From assembly GCA_945874745.1 (NCBI GenBank), contig CAMCIN010000003.1, positions 1 to 42,635 of the forward strand: DNA of 42,635 nt, read 5' to 3'. Position 1 is the first letter of the stretch. Every line of letters begins with the position of its first letter. A program made the position numbers and the translations under genes. This DNA comes from Akkermansia muciniphila (GTDB lineage Bacteria > Verrucomicrobiota > Verrucomicrobiia > Chthoniobacterales > Chthoniobacteraceae). A model generated the notes under the pieces. That model had not been told where the DNA came from. It searched no databases and was given only the letters and a program-made list of their open reading frames with translations. Positions 25,453 to 32,329 of this stretch are shown piece by piece.

Positions 25453-25468
25453 AGCAGCGGCCGTGCCA
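25453..25468 (-). promoter_or_regulatory. Sigma-54 promoter of amtB-glnK
   Basis: Read on the minus strand the site is TGGCACGGCCGCTGCT. It matches the consensus TGGCACR-N4-TTGCW at all but one specified position and keeps the GG-N10-GC spacing exactly. The expected start of transcription is near 25442, giving a leader of about 60 bases to the ATG at 25382. Nitrogen control of amtB by sigma-54 is established in many bacteria. Confidence 0.75.
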
Positions 25469-25469
25469 C

Positions 25470-25486
25470 GCAATGTAAGTCATTGC
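25470..25486. promoter_or_regulatory. Inverted repeat next to the sigma-54 promoter
   Basis: GCAATG-TAAGT-CATTGC is a perfect 6-bp inverted repeat with a 5-base spacer, one base upstream of the -24 element. It is too close to be a classical distant enhancer and is not an NtrC consensus site (GCAC-N5-GTGC type). It could bind a repressor or an additional regulator. Confidence 0.45.
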
Positions 25487-25787
25487 AAATGAGTGGGTAT
25501 ACGCCAAAAGTGCACTCTTGCGACGCGCCAGCCTGGAGCAAAAAAATACAAGCTGCTCAAAACTAGCCAGTGCTGCCCGGTGGGCGTAAAGGTGCAGAAA
25601 AACGCGCAGGCCTGCGAAAATGGCCAAAAAAAGACGGCGTCCGTCGGGCTTCGGAGTGTAAACGCTCCACAGAATCCAAGTCCGGGAGGGGAGACCCGCA
25701 GCCCCTCCTCTGAAAGTCCCATAAAATACTAATTTAGAGCTACATACTCAGATGGGCCAGATTCAACGGATAAGACAAAACCCTTAA

Positions 25788-25820
25788 GAAATCTGTGGCA
25801 TCTGCGAAAATTGCGGATCA
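25788..25820. repeat. Dispersed ATCTGCGGAT-type repeat, copy 2
   Basis: AAATCTGTGGCATCTGCG followed by AAAATTGCGGATCA. The same words occur in the other copies of this repeat in the window. Confidence 0.55.
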
Positions 25821-25870
25821 CCACCCTTCCCACGAGGAGTCCAAAAAACGTTACCCGCCCTGAACGCGGC

Positions 25871-27163
25871 CTAGAAAAGCCGCCACTTGGAAAAGCACAG
25901 GAGGCTGATGAGTCCGAACACGGGGAGCAGCACCGGGAGTGAAAACCGGGCTACATAGCCTAGAAACGAGGGAGTGTGCACCCGCTGCTGGTCGGCGATC
26001 TTCTTGACCATCAGGTTGGGGCCGTTGCCGATGTAGGTCAGCGCCCCGAAAAAGACGGCGCCCAGCGAAACGGCCCTGAGCAGGGGGGCGTGCCCGTCGA
26101 GGAAAGCGGGCATGTCCGAGTCCAGCTCAAGCCCCGCCAGACCAAAGGCCGTGGAGAGGAAGGCCAGGTAGGTGGGGGCGTTGTCGAGGACCCCGGAGAG
26201 GGCGCCCGTCCACCAAAAGAACTGCAGCGGCGAGCGGAGGTCGAGTGCTTCGGCGTGGGCGCCAAGGATTTCGAGGGCGGGCAGCATGGTTAGAAAAATG
26301 CCGGCAAACAGCCAGGCCACCTCCCTAATTGGGGCGAAGTCAAAGGCGTTGGCCTCGTGGATGCGTTTGGGGGTCCAGCCCCAGGAGGCGCCCGCGGCCG
26401 AAAGCATGAGGGCCTCCCTCCAGCCAAAAGGGAGGAGGATTCCGCCAAGGACGCAGGCCACGAGCAGCAGGTTCCAGAGGCCGTCCACCTGCCAGACCTC
26501 CTCCCGTGTCTGTTGCTCGCGGACCTGGGCCGGGGCGCGGAGGAAGTTTCTGCGGTCCAGCAGGAGGAAGACGGCGAGCAGCGCGCCCAGCGTCAGCAGC
26601 CAGGGGCGCCAGCAGTGCTGGAGCGACCACCAGAAGGGGACGCCCTTCAGGAAGCCCAGAAAGAGCGGAGGATCTCCGATGGGCGTCAGGCAGCCGCCCA
26701 CGTTGCTGACGATGAAGATGAAAAAAACGATGTGGAAGTCGGTGATCCGGTACTTGTTCATCCGGATCCAGGGGCGGATGAGCAGCATGGAGGCGCCGGT
26801 GGTGCCGAGCACGTTGGCCAGAAGGGCGCCCAGAAACAGAAAGAGGCAGTTTTCCAGGGGAGTGGCCTCTCCTTTGACCCTCAGGAGGATGCCTCCGCTG
26901 ACCACGTAGAGGGCTCCCACCAGCGAGATAAAGCTGAAGTATTCAGAGGCGGCGTGTCCCAGCGGCGCCGGCCGGTGGAGGCCGAAGAGGTAAAAACAGG
27001 CCGTCCACAGGCCCAGCCCCACGGCCGCCGCCGCATGGTACTTGTCCCAGAGCCGCGGGAAAAGGAGCGGCGCCGCGGCGATCAAAAAAAGCAGCAGGGC
27101 AAAGGGAACCACCATCCAAACCGGGGGCGCAGATGCCAATGCCGCAAAACAAACGGGGCTCAT
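25871..27163 (-). CDS. Sodium:proton antiporter-like membrane protein (CitMHS_2/NhaD type)
   Basis: This 430-residue protein has about 11 hydrophobic helices. Motifs resemble the ion-transporter group that includes NhaD and CitMHS: GALLANVLGTTGASMLLIRP, VSNVGGCLTPIGDPPLFLGF, SGVLDNAPTYLAFL and YIGNGPNLMVKKIAD. The paired Asn-Gly/Thr-Pro hairpins in the two halves suggest an inverted-repeat transporter. The likely substrate is Na+/H+; a dicarboxylate cannot be excluded. It begins 27 bases after the dxr stop, in the same direction, so it is probably the third gene of the cdsA-dxr operon, in the place where many bacteria have the protease gene rseP. Confidence 0.82.
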   Translation of the reverse strand: MSPVCFAALASAPPVWMVVPFALLLFLIAAAPLLFPRLWDKYHAAAAVGLGLWTACFYLFGLHRPAPLGHAASEYFSFISLVGALYVVSGGILLRVKGEATPLENCLFLFLGALLANVLGTTGASMLLIRPWIRMNKYRITDFHIVFFIFIVSNVGGCLTPIGDPPLFLGFLKGVPFWWSLQHCWRPWLLTLGALLAVFLLLDRRNFLRAPAQVREQQTREEVWQVDGLWNLLLVACVLGGILLPFGWREALMLSAAGASWGWTPKRIHEANAFDFAPIREVAWLFAGIFLTMLPALEILGAHAEALDLRSPLQFFWWTGALSGVLDNAPTYLAFLSTAFGLAGLELDSDMPAFLDGHAPLLRAVSLGAVFFGALTYIGNGPNLMVKKIADQQRVHTPSFLGYVARFSLPVLLPVFGLISLLCFSKWRLF

Positions 27164-27190
27164 GGGGGGGACGTGCGGTGGCCCCGCCGC

Positions 27191-28372
27191 TTAGGCGAGG
27201 CGTGCGTGCGCCGCGGTCCTGGCTTCTGCGTCGGCGCCAAGAAGCGCCTCGAGACTTGGCTGACGGAGTGTGGCGTGCCCTTGCATGACGGCCTCTACGG
27301 TCCGCCAGATCGCGGGGAAACTACAGCGGCCCTCGAGAAAGGCGGCCACGGCGACCTCGTTGGCGGCGTTGAGCACCGCCGGGAGGGTGCCGCCGGTTTC
27401 GCCAGCCCAGCGGGCGAGGCCGAGCGCGGGAAAGTCGGCGGTGCGCGGGGCCTCAAACTCCAGCTTGGATAGCCGCGCAAAATCCAGGGGAGGCAGCCGG
27501 TTGGGAACGCGTTCGGGCCAGGTGACCGCGTACTGAATGGGGAAGCACATGTCGGTGGCCGACAGCTGGGCCAGCACCGAACTGTCCACAAACTCGACCA
27601 TGGAGTGGACGATGCTCTGGGGATGGACGACCACCTCGACGCGGGCCATCGGGATGTCAAAGAGCCACCGGGCTTCGATCATCTCGAGGCCTTTGTTGAA
27701 GAGCGTGGCCGAATCCACGGAAATTTTGCGGCCCATTTCCCAGGTGGGGTGTTTGAGCGCCTCCAGCGGGGTGACGGCTGCGAGGCGCTCCGCCGGCCAG
27801 GTGCGGAAGGGGCCGCCGCTGGCGGTCAGCAGGAGGCGGGAAACCTCCTCGGGCCGGCGCCCTTCAAGGCACTGGAAAATCGCGTTGTGTTCGCTGTCGA
27901 CCGGCAGGACGCGGACCCCCTTGCGCCGGGCCGCCTCCATGACGGCTTCACCCGCCAGCACCAGGATTTCCTTGGAGGCAATGGCGATGTCCTTGCCCGC
28001 CTCGATCGCCGCCAGTGCCGGCTTCAAGCCGGCGGTTCCCACGATGGCCACAAGCACCAGGTCGGCTTCCGGCAGGGTGGCCAGGGCGCAGAGGCCGGCT
28101 TCTCCTTCGAGGACCTCGGGCCCCTCCGGGCCGAGGCTTGTCCGCGCGTGGGCCGCAGCCTGCGGCTCCGCCAGCGCCGCGCAAAGGGGGCGCCAGGTGC
28201 GGACCTGCTCGACAAACAAGTCCACGCTACGGGCGGCGGCGAGGCCGACAATCTCCATGCGCTCCGGAATGTCGGCGGCCACCTTGAGGGCGGACTGGCC
28301 GATGGAACCGGTGCAGCCGAGGATGACGACGCGGCGGCGGCGCGGGGGGTGGGAAGGAGGAGGGGTTTGCAT
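27191..28372 (-). CDS. dxr: 1-Deoxy-D-xylulose 5-phosphate reductoisomerase
   Basis: This 393-residue enzyme of the MEP isoprenoid pathway converts DXP to MEP with NADPH and a divalent metal. Visible are the NADPH loop ILGCTGSIGQSAL, SKEILVLAGE, the metal and substrate residues in VDSEHNAIFQCLEG, LTASGGPFR, HPTWEMGRKISVDSATLFNK followed by GLEMIEARWLF, and HPQSIVHSMVEF. The first 13 residues are Pro/Arg-rich. The start ATG overlaps the cdsA stop by one base (TGATG), so translation is coupled; a frame open further upstream lies within cdsA and is not used. Cytoplasmic. Confidence 0.97.
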   Translation of the reverse strand: MQTPPPSHPPRRRRVVILGCTGSIGQSALKVAADIPERMEIVGLAAARSVDLFVEQVRTWRPLCAALAEPQAAAHARTSLGPEGPEVLEGEAGLCALATLPEADLVLVAIVGTAGLKPALAAIEAGKDIAIASKEILVLAGEAVMEAARRKGVRVLPVDSEHNAIFQCLEGRRPEEVSRLLLTASGGPFRTWPAERLAAVTPLEALKHPTWEMGRKISVDSATLFNKGLEMIEARWLFDIPMARVEVVVHPQSIVHSMVEFVDSSVLAQLSATDMCFPIQYAVTWPERVPNRLPPLDFARLSKLEFEAPRTADFPALGLARWAGETGGTLPAVLNAANEVAVAAFLEGRCSFPAIWRTVEAVMQGHATLRQPSLEALLGADAEARTAAHARLA

Positions 28373-29253
28373 CAGAGGCTGGGGGCGTAACGCAGAAACA
28401 AATACAGCAGGGGCGCGGTAAAGAGCAGCGAGTCGATGAGATCGAGTGCGCCGCCGATACCGGGGAGGGAGTGGCCCGAATCCTTGGCGCCCGTGGAGCG
28501 TTTGAGCACCGACTCGGCCAGGTCGCCCAGCACGGCGATCAGTCCCAGGAAGGCCCCCAGAAGGGTGGCGCGCAGCGGACCGCCCACCAGCGAGAGTTGG
28601 GTGGGCAACAGCCAGACCAGTAGAAGCGAGGCGGCCGTCGAGTGGGCGAGAGCGCCGGCGAAACCTTCCCAAGTCTTTTTGGGGGAGATCCGCGGGATCA
28701 TGGGGTGCTTGCCTATCAGGGAACCGATGAGGTAGGCGCCGCAGTCGGACATTTTGGTGACCAGCGCCAGATAGAGCACGTAAAAGTGACCGGTCATGGC
28801 GCCGTCAGGGGCGGCCGGGGTGAGGTAGAGCAGGTTGGAAGTGCAGGAGCCCAGAAAGGGGACGTAGATCAGCCCAAGCAGGGTGTAGCCGATGGCTGCC
28901 AAAGGCTGGGTTTCAGGGTTGCGATGAAAGATCTGGCGGATGAAGACCACCAGCGTGGCGCCCAACAGCGCGGCACATTCCAGATTGAAGGCGGCCTCGT
29001 GGCCAAAGAAGCGCGCGGAAGCGAGGGCGCCCAGGACGAGCGCCGTCCCGAGCAGGAGGGTGGTCCAGCGGAAATGAGGGAGGCGGGCTAGGGCGAGGAG
29101 CTTTTGGAACTCAAAGAGCCCCCAGATCTGGGGGCCGGCCACCAACAGCCACAGCCCCGGTTCGTAGCCCTTGTACATGATGGCGCCGCAAAGCCCCCAG
29201 AGCGAAAGGGTGCTCAAGGAGCGGGACAGAAAGGTTTGAAAGGCGGCACCCAT
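28372..29253 (-). CDS. cdsA: Phosphatidate cytidylyltransferase
   Basis: This 293-residue inner-membrane enzyme with about eight hydrophobic segments makes CDP-diacylglycerol from CTP and phosphatidate, which feeds PgsA among others. It carries the CDS signature in modified form: SVLKRSTGAKDSGHSLPGIG followed by GALDLIDS. The S-x-LKR-x4-KD core is intact, but the usual His of PGHGG is Ile and the Arg of DRxD is Leu. Also visible: KMSDCGAYLIGSLIGKHPM and ISPKKTWEGFAGA, both typical. It is the first gene of cdsA-dxr-antiporter. The gene often found just upstream (uppS) is absent; a divergent terC lies there instead. Confidence 0.93.
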   Translation of the reverse strand: MGAAFQTFLSRSLSTLSLWGLCGAIMYKGYEPGLWLLVAGPQIWGLFEFQKLLALARLPHFRWTTLLLGTALVLGALASARFFGHEAAFNLECAALLGATLVVFIRQIFHRNPETQPLAAIGYTLLGLIYVPFLGSCTSNLLYLTPAAPDGAMTGHFYVLYLALVTKMSDCGAYLIGSLIGKHPMIPRISPKKTWEGFAGALAHSTAASLLLVWLLPTQLSLVGGPLRATLLGAFLGLIAVLGDLAESVLKRSTGAKDSGHSLPGIGGALDLIDSLLFTAPLLYLFLRYAPSL

Positions 29254-29370
29254 GCTCAGGCCCAGAGGCTCAACAAGGAACGGTGGAAAAGCAACACGGA
29301 CCGGCGCGTAGTTTTGGGCACCGCTGGGAGGTGTTAGGGATAAACCTTGTTTGCCTCCCTCTTGTATGGG

Positions 29371-29380
29371 AGAGGTGAAG
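29371..29380 (+). promoter_or_regulatory. Shine-Dalgarno sequence deciding the terC start
   Basis: AGAGGTGAAG with its core GAGGTG lies nine bases before the ATG at 29387. The in-frame TTG at 29351 and ATG at 29366 have no comparable site, so 29387 is preferred. Confidence 0.7.
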
Positions 29381-29386
29381 CTGTTT

Positions 29387-30277
29387 ATGAGTTATCTTGC
29401 GACCCTAGTCATGCCGACGATTGCAGAGTTGGGCGAAGCGTTTCCGGTCATCGTCTCCCTGATCATCATCGAAGGCCTGCTGAGCGTGGACAACGCGCTG
29501 GCAATCGCAGCCATGGCGCGCCACCTGCCGGAAGCACAGCAGAAACTCGCCCTCCGCTGGGGCATCATCGGCGCCTACGGTTTCCGGGGGCTGTGCATGG
29601 CCTTTGCCGCGTGGATCATCGAGAACCCCTGGCTCAAAATCGGAGGCGCCGTCTACCTGGTCTATCTCATGTGCAAGCATTTCTCCGACGCGGAGGAGGA
29701 GGGCGCAGAGGGGGGCGTCGGCGAAGTTGCAGCCAAGGGCTTGATCGCGACGATTTTTTCCATCGAGCTCATGGACCTGAGCCTGAGCGTAGACAACGTG
29801 GTCGCGGCCGTTGCCATGAGCCCCAAGCTGTGGGTGGTGTGCACCGGCGTGTTCATCGGCATTCTGGCCCTGCGTTTTGTCGCGGGCTTCTGTCTGAAGC
29901 TGATCGAGAAGTTTCCCATTCTGGAGGAAACCGCCTTCCTGCTCATCGGCTACGTCGGCTTCATTCTGGTTTTTGAGCTCTTGAGCGATCCGGCCAGCGG
30001 GTTGCAGGTCTTGCCTGGACCGGTGCATGTGAGCGCCCTGCAGAAGTTCATCGGGATCGTCCTCATCATGGCGGTCTCGATTTTGTACTCGAAGTCCCTC
30101 GCCTTCCAGAAGGTGCTCCGGCCTTTGTTGAAGGTCTTCTCCCCGCTGATGTGGCTGGTCTCCCATCTGGTGGGTTTTGTACTCACCGTCCTGTTCTGGC
30201 CCTTTACCTTTCTGCTGCGCCTGTTCTCCTCCAAGAAGGACGCGCCCGGCCGGGCGGATTCGCTGGTAGGGAAGTAG
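29387..30277 (+). CDS. terC: TerC-family integral membrane protein
   Basis: This 296-residue protein has about seven to nine hydrophobic helices. The two conserved acidic membrane motifs of the TerC family are present: EGLLSVDNALAIAAMARHLP near residue 28 and ELMDLSLSVDNVVAAVAM near 130, with the loop RWGIIGAYGFRG between them. TerC proteins are linked to tellurite resistance and metal (Mn) homeostasis or protein-export stress. The C-terminus ends in a basic tail (SKKDAPGRADSLVGK). It is followed after 86 bases by terB and then two terD-type genes on the same strand, consistent with a small ter module. Confidence 0.92.
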   Translation: MSYLATLVMPTIAELGEAFPVIVSLIIIEGLLSVDNALAIAAMARHLPEAQQKLALRWGIIGAYGFRGLCMAFAAWIIENPWLKIGGAVYLVYLMCKHFSDAEEEGAEGGVGEVAAKGLIATIFSIELMDLSLSVDNVVAAVAMSPKLWVVCTGVFIGILALRFVAGFCLKLIEKFPILEETAFLLIGYVGFILVFELLSDPASGLQVLPGPVHVSALQKFIGIVLIMAVSILYSKSLAFQKVLRPLLKVFSPLMWLVSHLVGFVLTVLFWPFTFLLRLFSSKKDAPGRADSLVGK

Positions 30278-30363
30278 CCCCACAGCCGGTGGCCGGCCGA
30301 CAATCGTCCGTCCTTCGGACTTGCCCCACACTGCAAAGCAGCCTGCCGCACGAAACAAATACT

Positions 30364-30819
30364 ATGAGCTTCTGGAATGATCTGAAGGAAAAGGCCGCGG
30401 CGCTCAACGCCGGGCTGCAAACAAACGTGGCCAAGTTTAAGAACGCCGAGTTCGCCAACGGCTGCATGGCAATGTGCGCGATGGTTGCCGCCGCCGACGG
30501 CTCCGTCAGCGGGGCGGAGAAGACCCGTATCGCCACGCTCATTCTAAACAACGAAACCCTCAAGGTGTTTCCCGCCTCCGAGCTGAAGCAGAAGTTCGAC
30601 TTTTTCTGCGACAAACTGGCTGCCGATTTTGATTTCGGCAGGATCGAGGCGCTCCAGACCGTCGCCAAGCTGAAGGGCAAGCCCGACCAGGCGCGCGCCG
30701 TTCTCCAGATCGGCATCGTCATCGGTGGCGCCGACGGCAATTTTGACGCCGCTGAAAAGGCTGTCGTGAAGGCGGCCTGCAACGCAGTGGGGATTCCCGC
30801 CGCTGAGTTCGATCTTTGA
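30364..30819 (+). CDS. terB: Tellurite resistance protein TerB
   Basis: This 151-residue cytoplasmic protein has the same length as enterobacterial TerB and resembles it throughout: [54 protein letters not shown], then [20 protein letters not shown] and the ending [11 protein letters not shown]. The two ADGS/ADGN-x-E segments are the metal-binding loops of the all-helical TerB fold. TerB is thought to link TerC at the membrane with TerD-type proteins (family knowledge). The start is the ATG at 30364; a longer open frame overlaps terC and is not coding. Confidence 0.95.
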   Translation: MSFWNDLKEKAAALNAGLQTNVAKFKNAEFANGCMAMCAMVAAADGSVSGAEKTRIATLILNNETLKVFPASELKQKFDFFCDKLAADFDFGRIEALQTVAKLKGKPDQARAVLQIGIVIGGADGNFDAAEKAVVKAACNAVGIPAAEFDL

Positions 30820-30842
30820 GCCCGGGCGCCGGGCGCGTTTTA
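30820..30842 (+). terminator. Weak terminator/attenuator between terB and terD
   Basis: GCCCGG-GCG-CCGGGC (30820-30834) is followed by GCG and TTTT (30838-30841), directly after the terB stop. The stem is strong but the T-run is short and offset by three bases, so partial termination is more likely than complete. Confidence 0.45.
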
Positions 30843-30910
30843 GGCGTTACAGCGTTTCTTTTTCAGTCGTACCTACCTACCCAACCAACCCACCAACACT
30901 CCTCGCAAAT

Positions 30911-31486
30911 ATGGCCATCTCCCTCTCCAAAGGCGGCAATCTGTCCCTCTCCAAGACCGTCCCAAACCTCGCCAAAATCCACATCGGCCTCGGCTGGAAC
31001 GTGCGCGCCACCGACGGCGCCGCCTTCGATTTGGATGCCAGCGCCTTCCTGCTGGCCGCTACCGAAAAGGTCCGTTCGGACGCAGACTTCATCTTCTTCA
31101 ATCAGAAGACTTCCGCCGACGGCTCCGTCAAACACATGGGCGACAACCTCACCGGCGAAGGCGACGGTGACGACGAGGTGGTGAAGGTCAACCTCGAGGG
31201 TGTCCCCGCCGATGTTGCCAAGATTTCCGTGGCCGTGACCATCCACGAGGCGGACACGCGCCGCCAAAACTTCGGCATGGTCAGCGGCGCCTTCGTGCGC
31301 GTCCTTGACGATGCAACAGGCACGGAAATCGTCCGCTACGACCTCAGCGAGGATTTCAGCACCGAAACGGCGCTGATTTTCGGAGAGGTGTACCGCAACG
31401 GCACGGAGTGGAAGTTCCGCGCGGTGGGGCAGGGTTTTCAGGGCGGGCTTCCGTCGCTGGCCAAAAACTTTGGGGTCAACATCTAG
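30911..31486 (+). CDS. terD: TerD-family calcium-binding stress protein (first copy)
   Basis: This 191-residue protein starts [20 protein letters not shown] and contains the family core [22 protein letters not shown] and the acidic Ca-binding segment [20 protein letters not shown], then [19 protein letters not shown] and [18 protein letters not shown]. It is closest in style to TerD/TerE. The cytoplasmic TerD fold binds Ca2+ in pairs; the family is associated with tellurite, phage and colicin resistance and general stress. The upstream gap of 91 bases contains a hairpin and a pyrimidine-rich stretch. Same length as the following paralogue, but clearly diverged from it. Confidence 0.95.
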   Translation: MAISLSKGGNLSLSKTVPNLAKIHIGLGWNVRATDGAAFDLDASAFLLAATEKVRSDADFIFFNQKTSADGSVKHMGDNLTGEGDGDDEVVKVNLEGVPADVAKISVAVTIHEADTRRQNFGMVSGAFVRVLDDATGTEIVRYDLSEDFSTETALIFGEVYRNGTEWKFRAVGQGFQGGLPSLAKNFGVNI

Positions 31487-31536
31487 GCTCCGGTAACCGC
31501 ACCCAAACAGGTTCGTACAAAGCTTGCAGCAGAAAG

Positions 31537-31563
31537 ACCGGCCGCCGTGAGGGGGCCGGTTTT
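31537..31563 (+). terminator. Hairpin with T-run between the two terD-type genes
   Basis: ACCGGCC (31537-31543) pairs with GGCCGGT (31554-31560), followed by TTT and CC. It ends 18 bases before the second terD-type start. It may attenuate transcription and lower the level of the last gene, or separate two units. Confidence 0.6.
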
Positions 31564-31581
31564 CCTTACAGAAAAGACACT

Positions 31582-32157
31582 ATGGCTATCAATTTACAGA
31601 AGGGGCAGAAGATCTCGCTGGAGAAGGAGGCAGGCGGCGGGCTGGCCAAGATCGTGATGGGGCTGGGCTGGGACGCGAAGAAAAGCGGCGGCTTTTTTGG
31701 GGGGGGCGAGACCTCGGTGGATCTGGACGCCTCCTGCGTCCTGTTTGACGAGACAGGAAAGATCAAGGACGCGGTGTGGTTTGTGCAGCTCCAGAGCAAG
31801 GACGGCAGCATCGTGCACACGGGCGACAACCGTACGGGGGACGGGGATGGCGACGACGAGCAGATCATCGTGGACCTGACCCGGGTGCCTGCCGACGTCA
31901 AGTCGCTGGTGTTCGTGGTCAACAGCTTCACGGGCCAGAGCTTTGCGGACATCCAGAACGCTTTTTGCCGCGTGCTCAACGGGAGTTCGAACGTGGAGCT
32001 CGCCCGCTACGAACTGAGCTGCAACGGGTCACACACCGCCATGGTGATGGCCAAGGTGTACCGGCACAACGGCGAATGGAAAATGCACGCCATCGGTGAA
32101 AACTGCTCCGGGCGCACCTTCTCCGACATGCTGCCGGTCATGCAGGGCCAGCTGTAG
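31582..32157 (+). CDS. TerD-family protein (second copy, TerZ-like)
   Basis: This 191-residue paralogue of the preceding gene starts MAINLQKGQKISLEKEAGGG and has IVMGLGWDAKKSGGFFGGGE, VDLDASCVLFDE, the Ca-binding GDNRTGDGDGDDEQIIVDL, and AKVYRHNGEWKMHAIGENC near the end. The Gly-rich insertion before the VDLDAS segment and the Cys in DASC are typical of the TerZ/TerX branch. Predicted cytoplasmic stress protein acting with TerB and TerC. It is followed by a copy of the dispersed repeat and a strong terminator. Confidence 0.93.
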   Translation: MAINLQKGQKISLEKEAGGGLAKIVMGLGWDAKKSGGFFGGGETSVDLDASCVLFDETGKIKDAVWFVQLQSKDGSIVHTGDNRTGDGDGDDEQIIVDLTRVPADVKSLVFVVNSFTGQSFADIQNAFCRVLNGSSNVELARYELSCNGSHTAMVMAKVYRHNGEWKMHAIGENCSGRTFSDMLPVMQGQL

Positions 32158-32211
32158 GGCTGGCGGTCTCCTCCAGAAAGCGGAGCCACCGATTCTTGAG
32201 GGATACATCCC

Positions 32212-32274
32212 CAGATTGCGCAGATGAATTGAACCCATAAAAACATCTGCGGAAATCTGAGCCATCTGTGGATG
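32212..32274. repeat. Dispersed ATCTGCGGAT-type repeat, copy 3
   Basis: CAGATTGCGCAGATGAATTG, then ACATCTGCGGAAATCTGAGC and CATCTGTGGATGA: three units of one motif in about 60 bases, in the gap between convergent genes. Confidence 0.65.
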
Positions 32275-32293
32275 ACCCCCCGGCGCAAGTGCT

Positions 32294-32329
32294 GCAACCG
32301 CACAACCGCTGCGGTTGCGCCCTTTTTTT
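32294..32329. terminator. Intrinsic terminator of the ter module
   Basis: GCAACCGCA (32294-32302) pairs with TGCGGTTGC (32310-32318), loop of seven, followed on the plus strand by GCCC and seven Ts. The stop of the convergent flavoprotein gene lies in the T-run, so on the minus strand the hairpin directly follows that gene. Confidence 0.85.

Larger units (their letters stand above)
25383..25870. other. Intergenic region between the antiporter gene and amtB
   Basis: These 488 bases hold the amtB sigma-54 promoter and adjoining dyad (25453-25486), a 12-bp palindrome CGCAGGCCTGCG (25605-25616), a hairpin GGAGGGG/CCCCTCC (25685-25708) without a T-run, and a dispersed repeat copy (25788-25820). 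I see no supportable coding sequence; short open frames lack start signals and family features. Confidence 0.6.
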
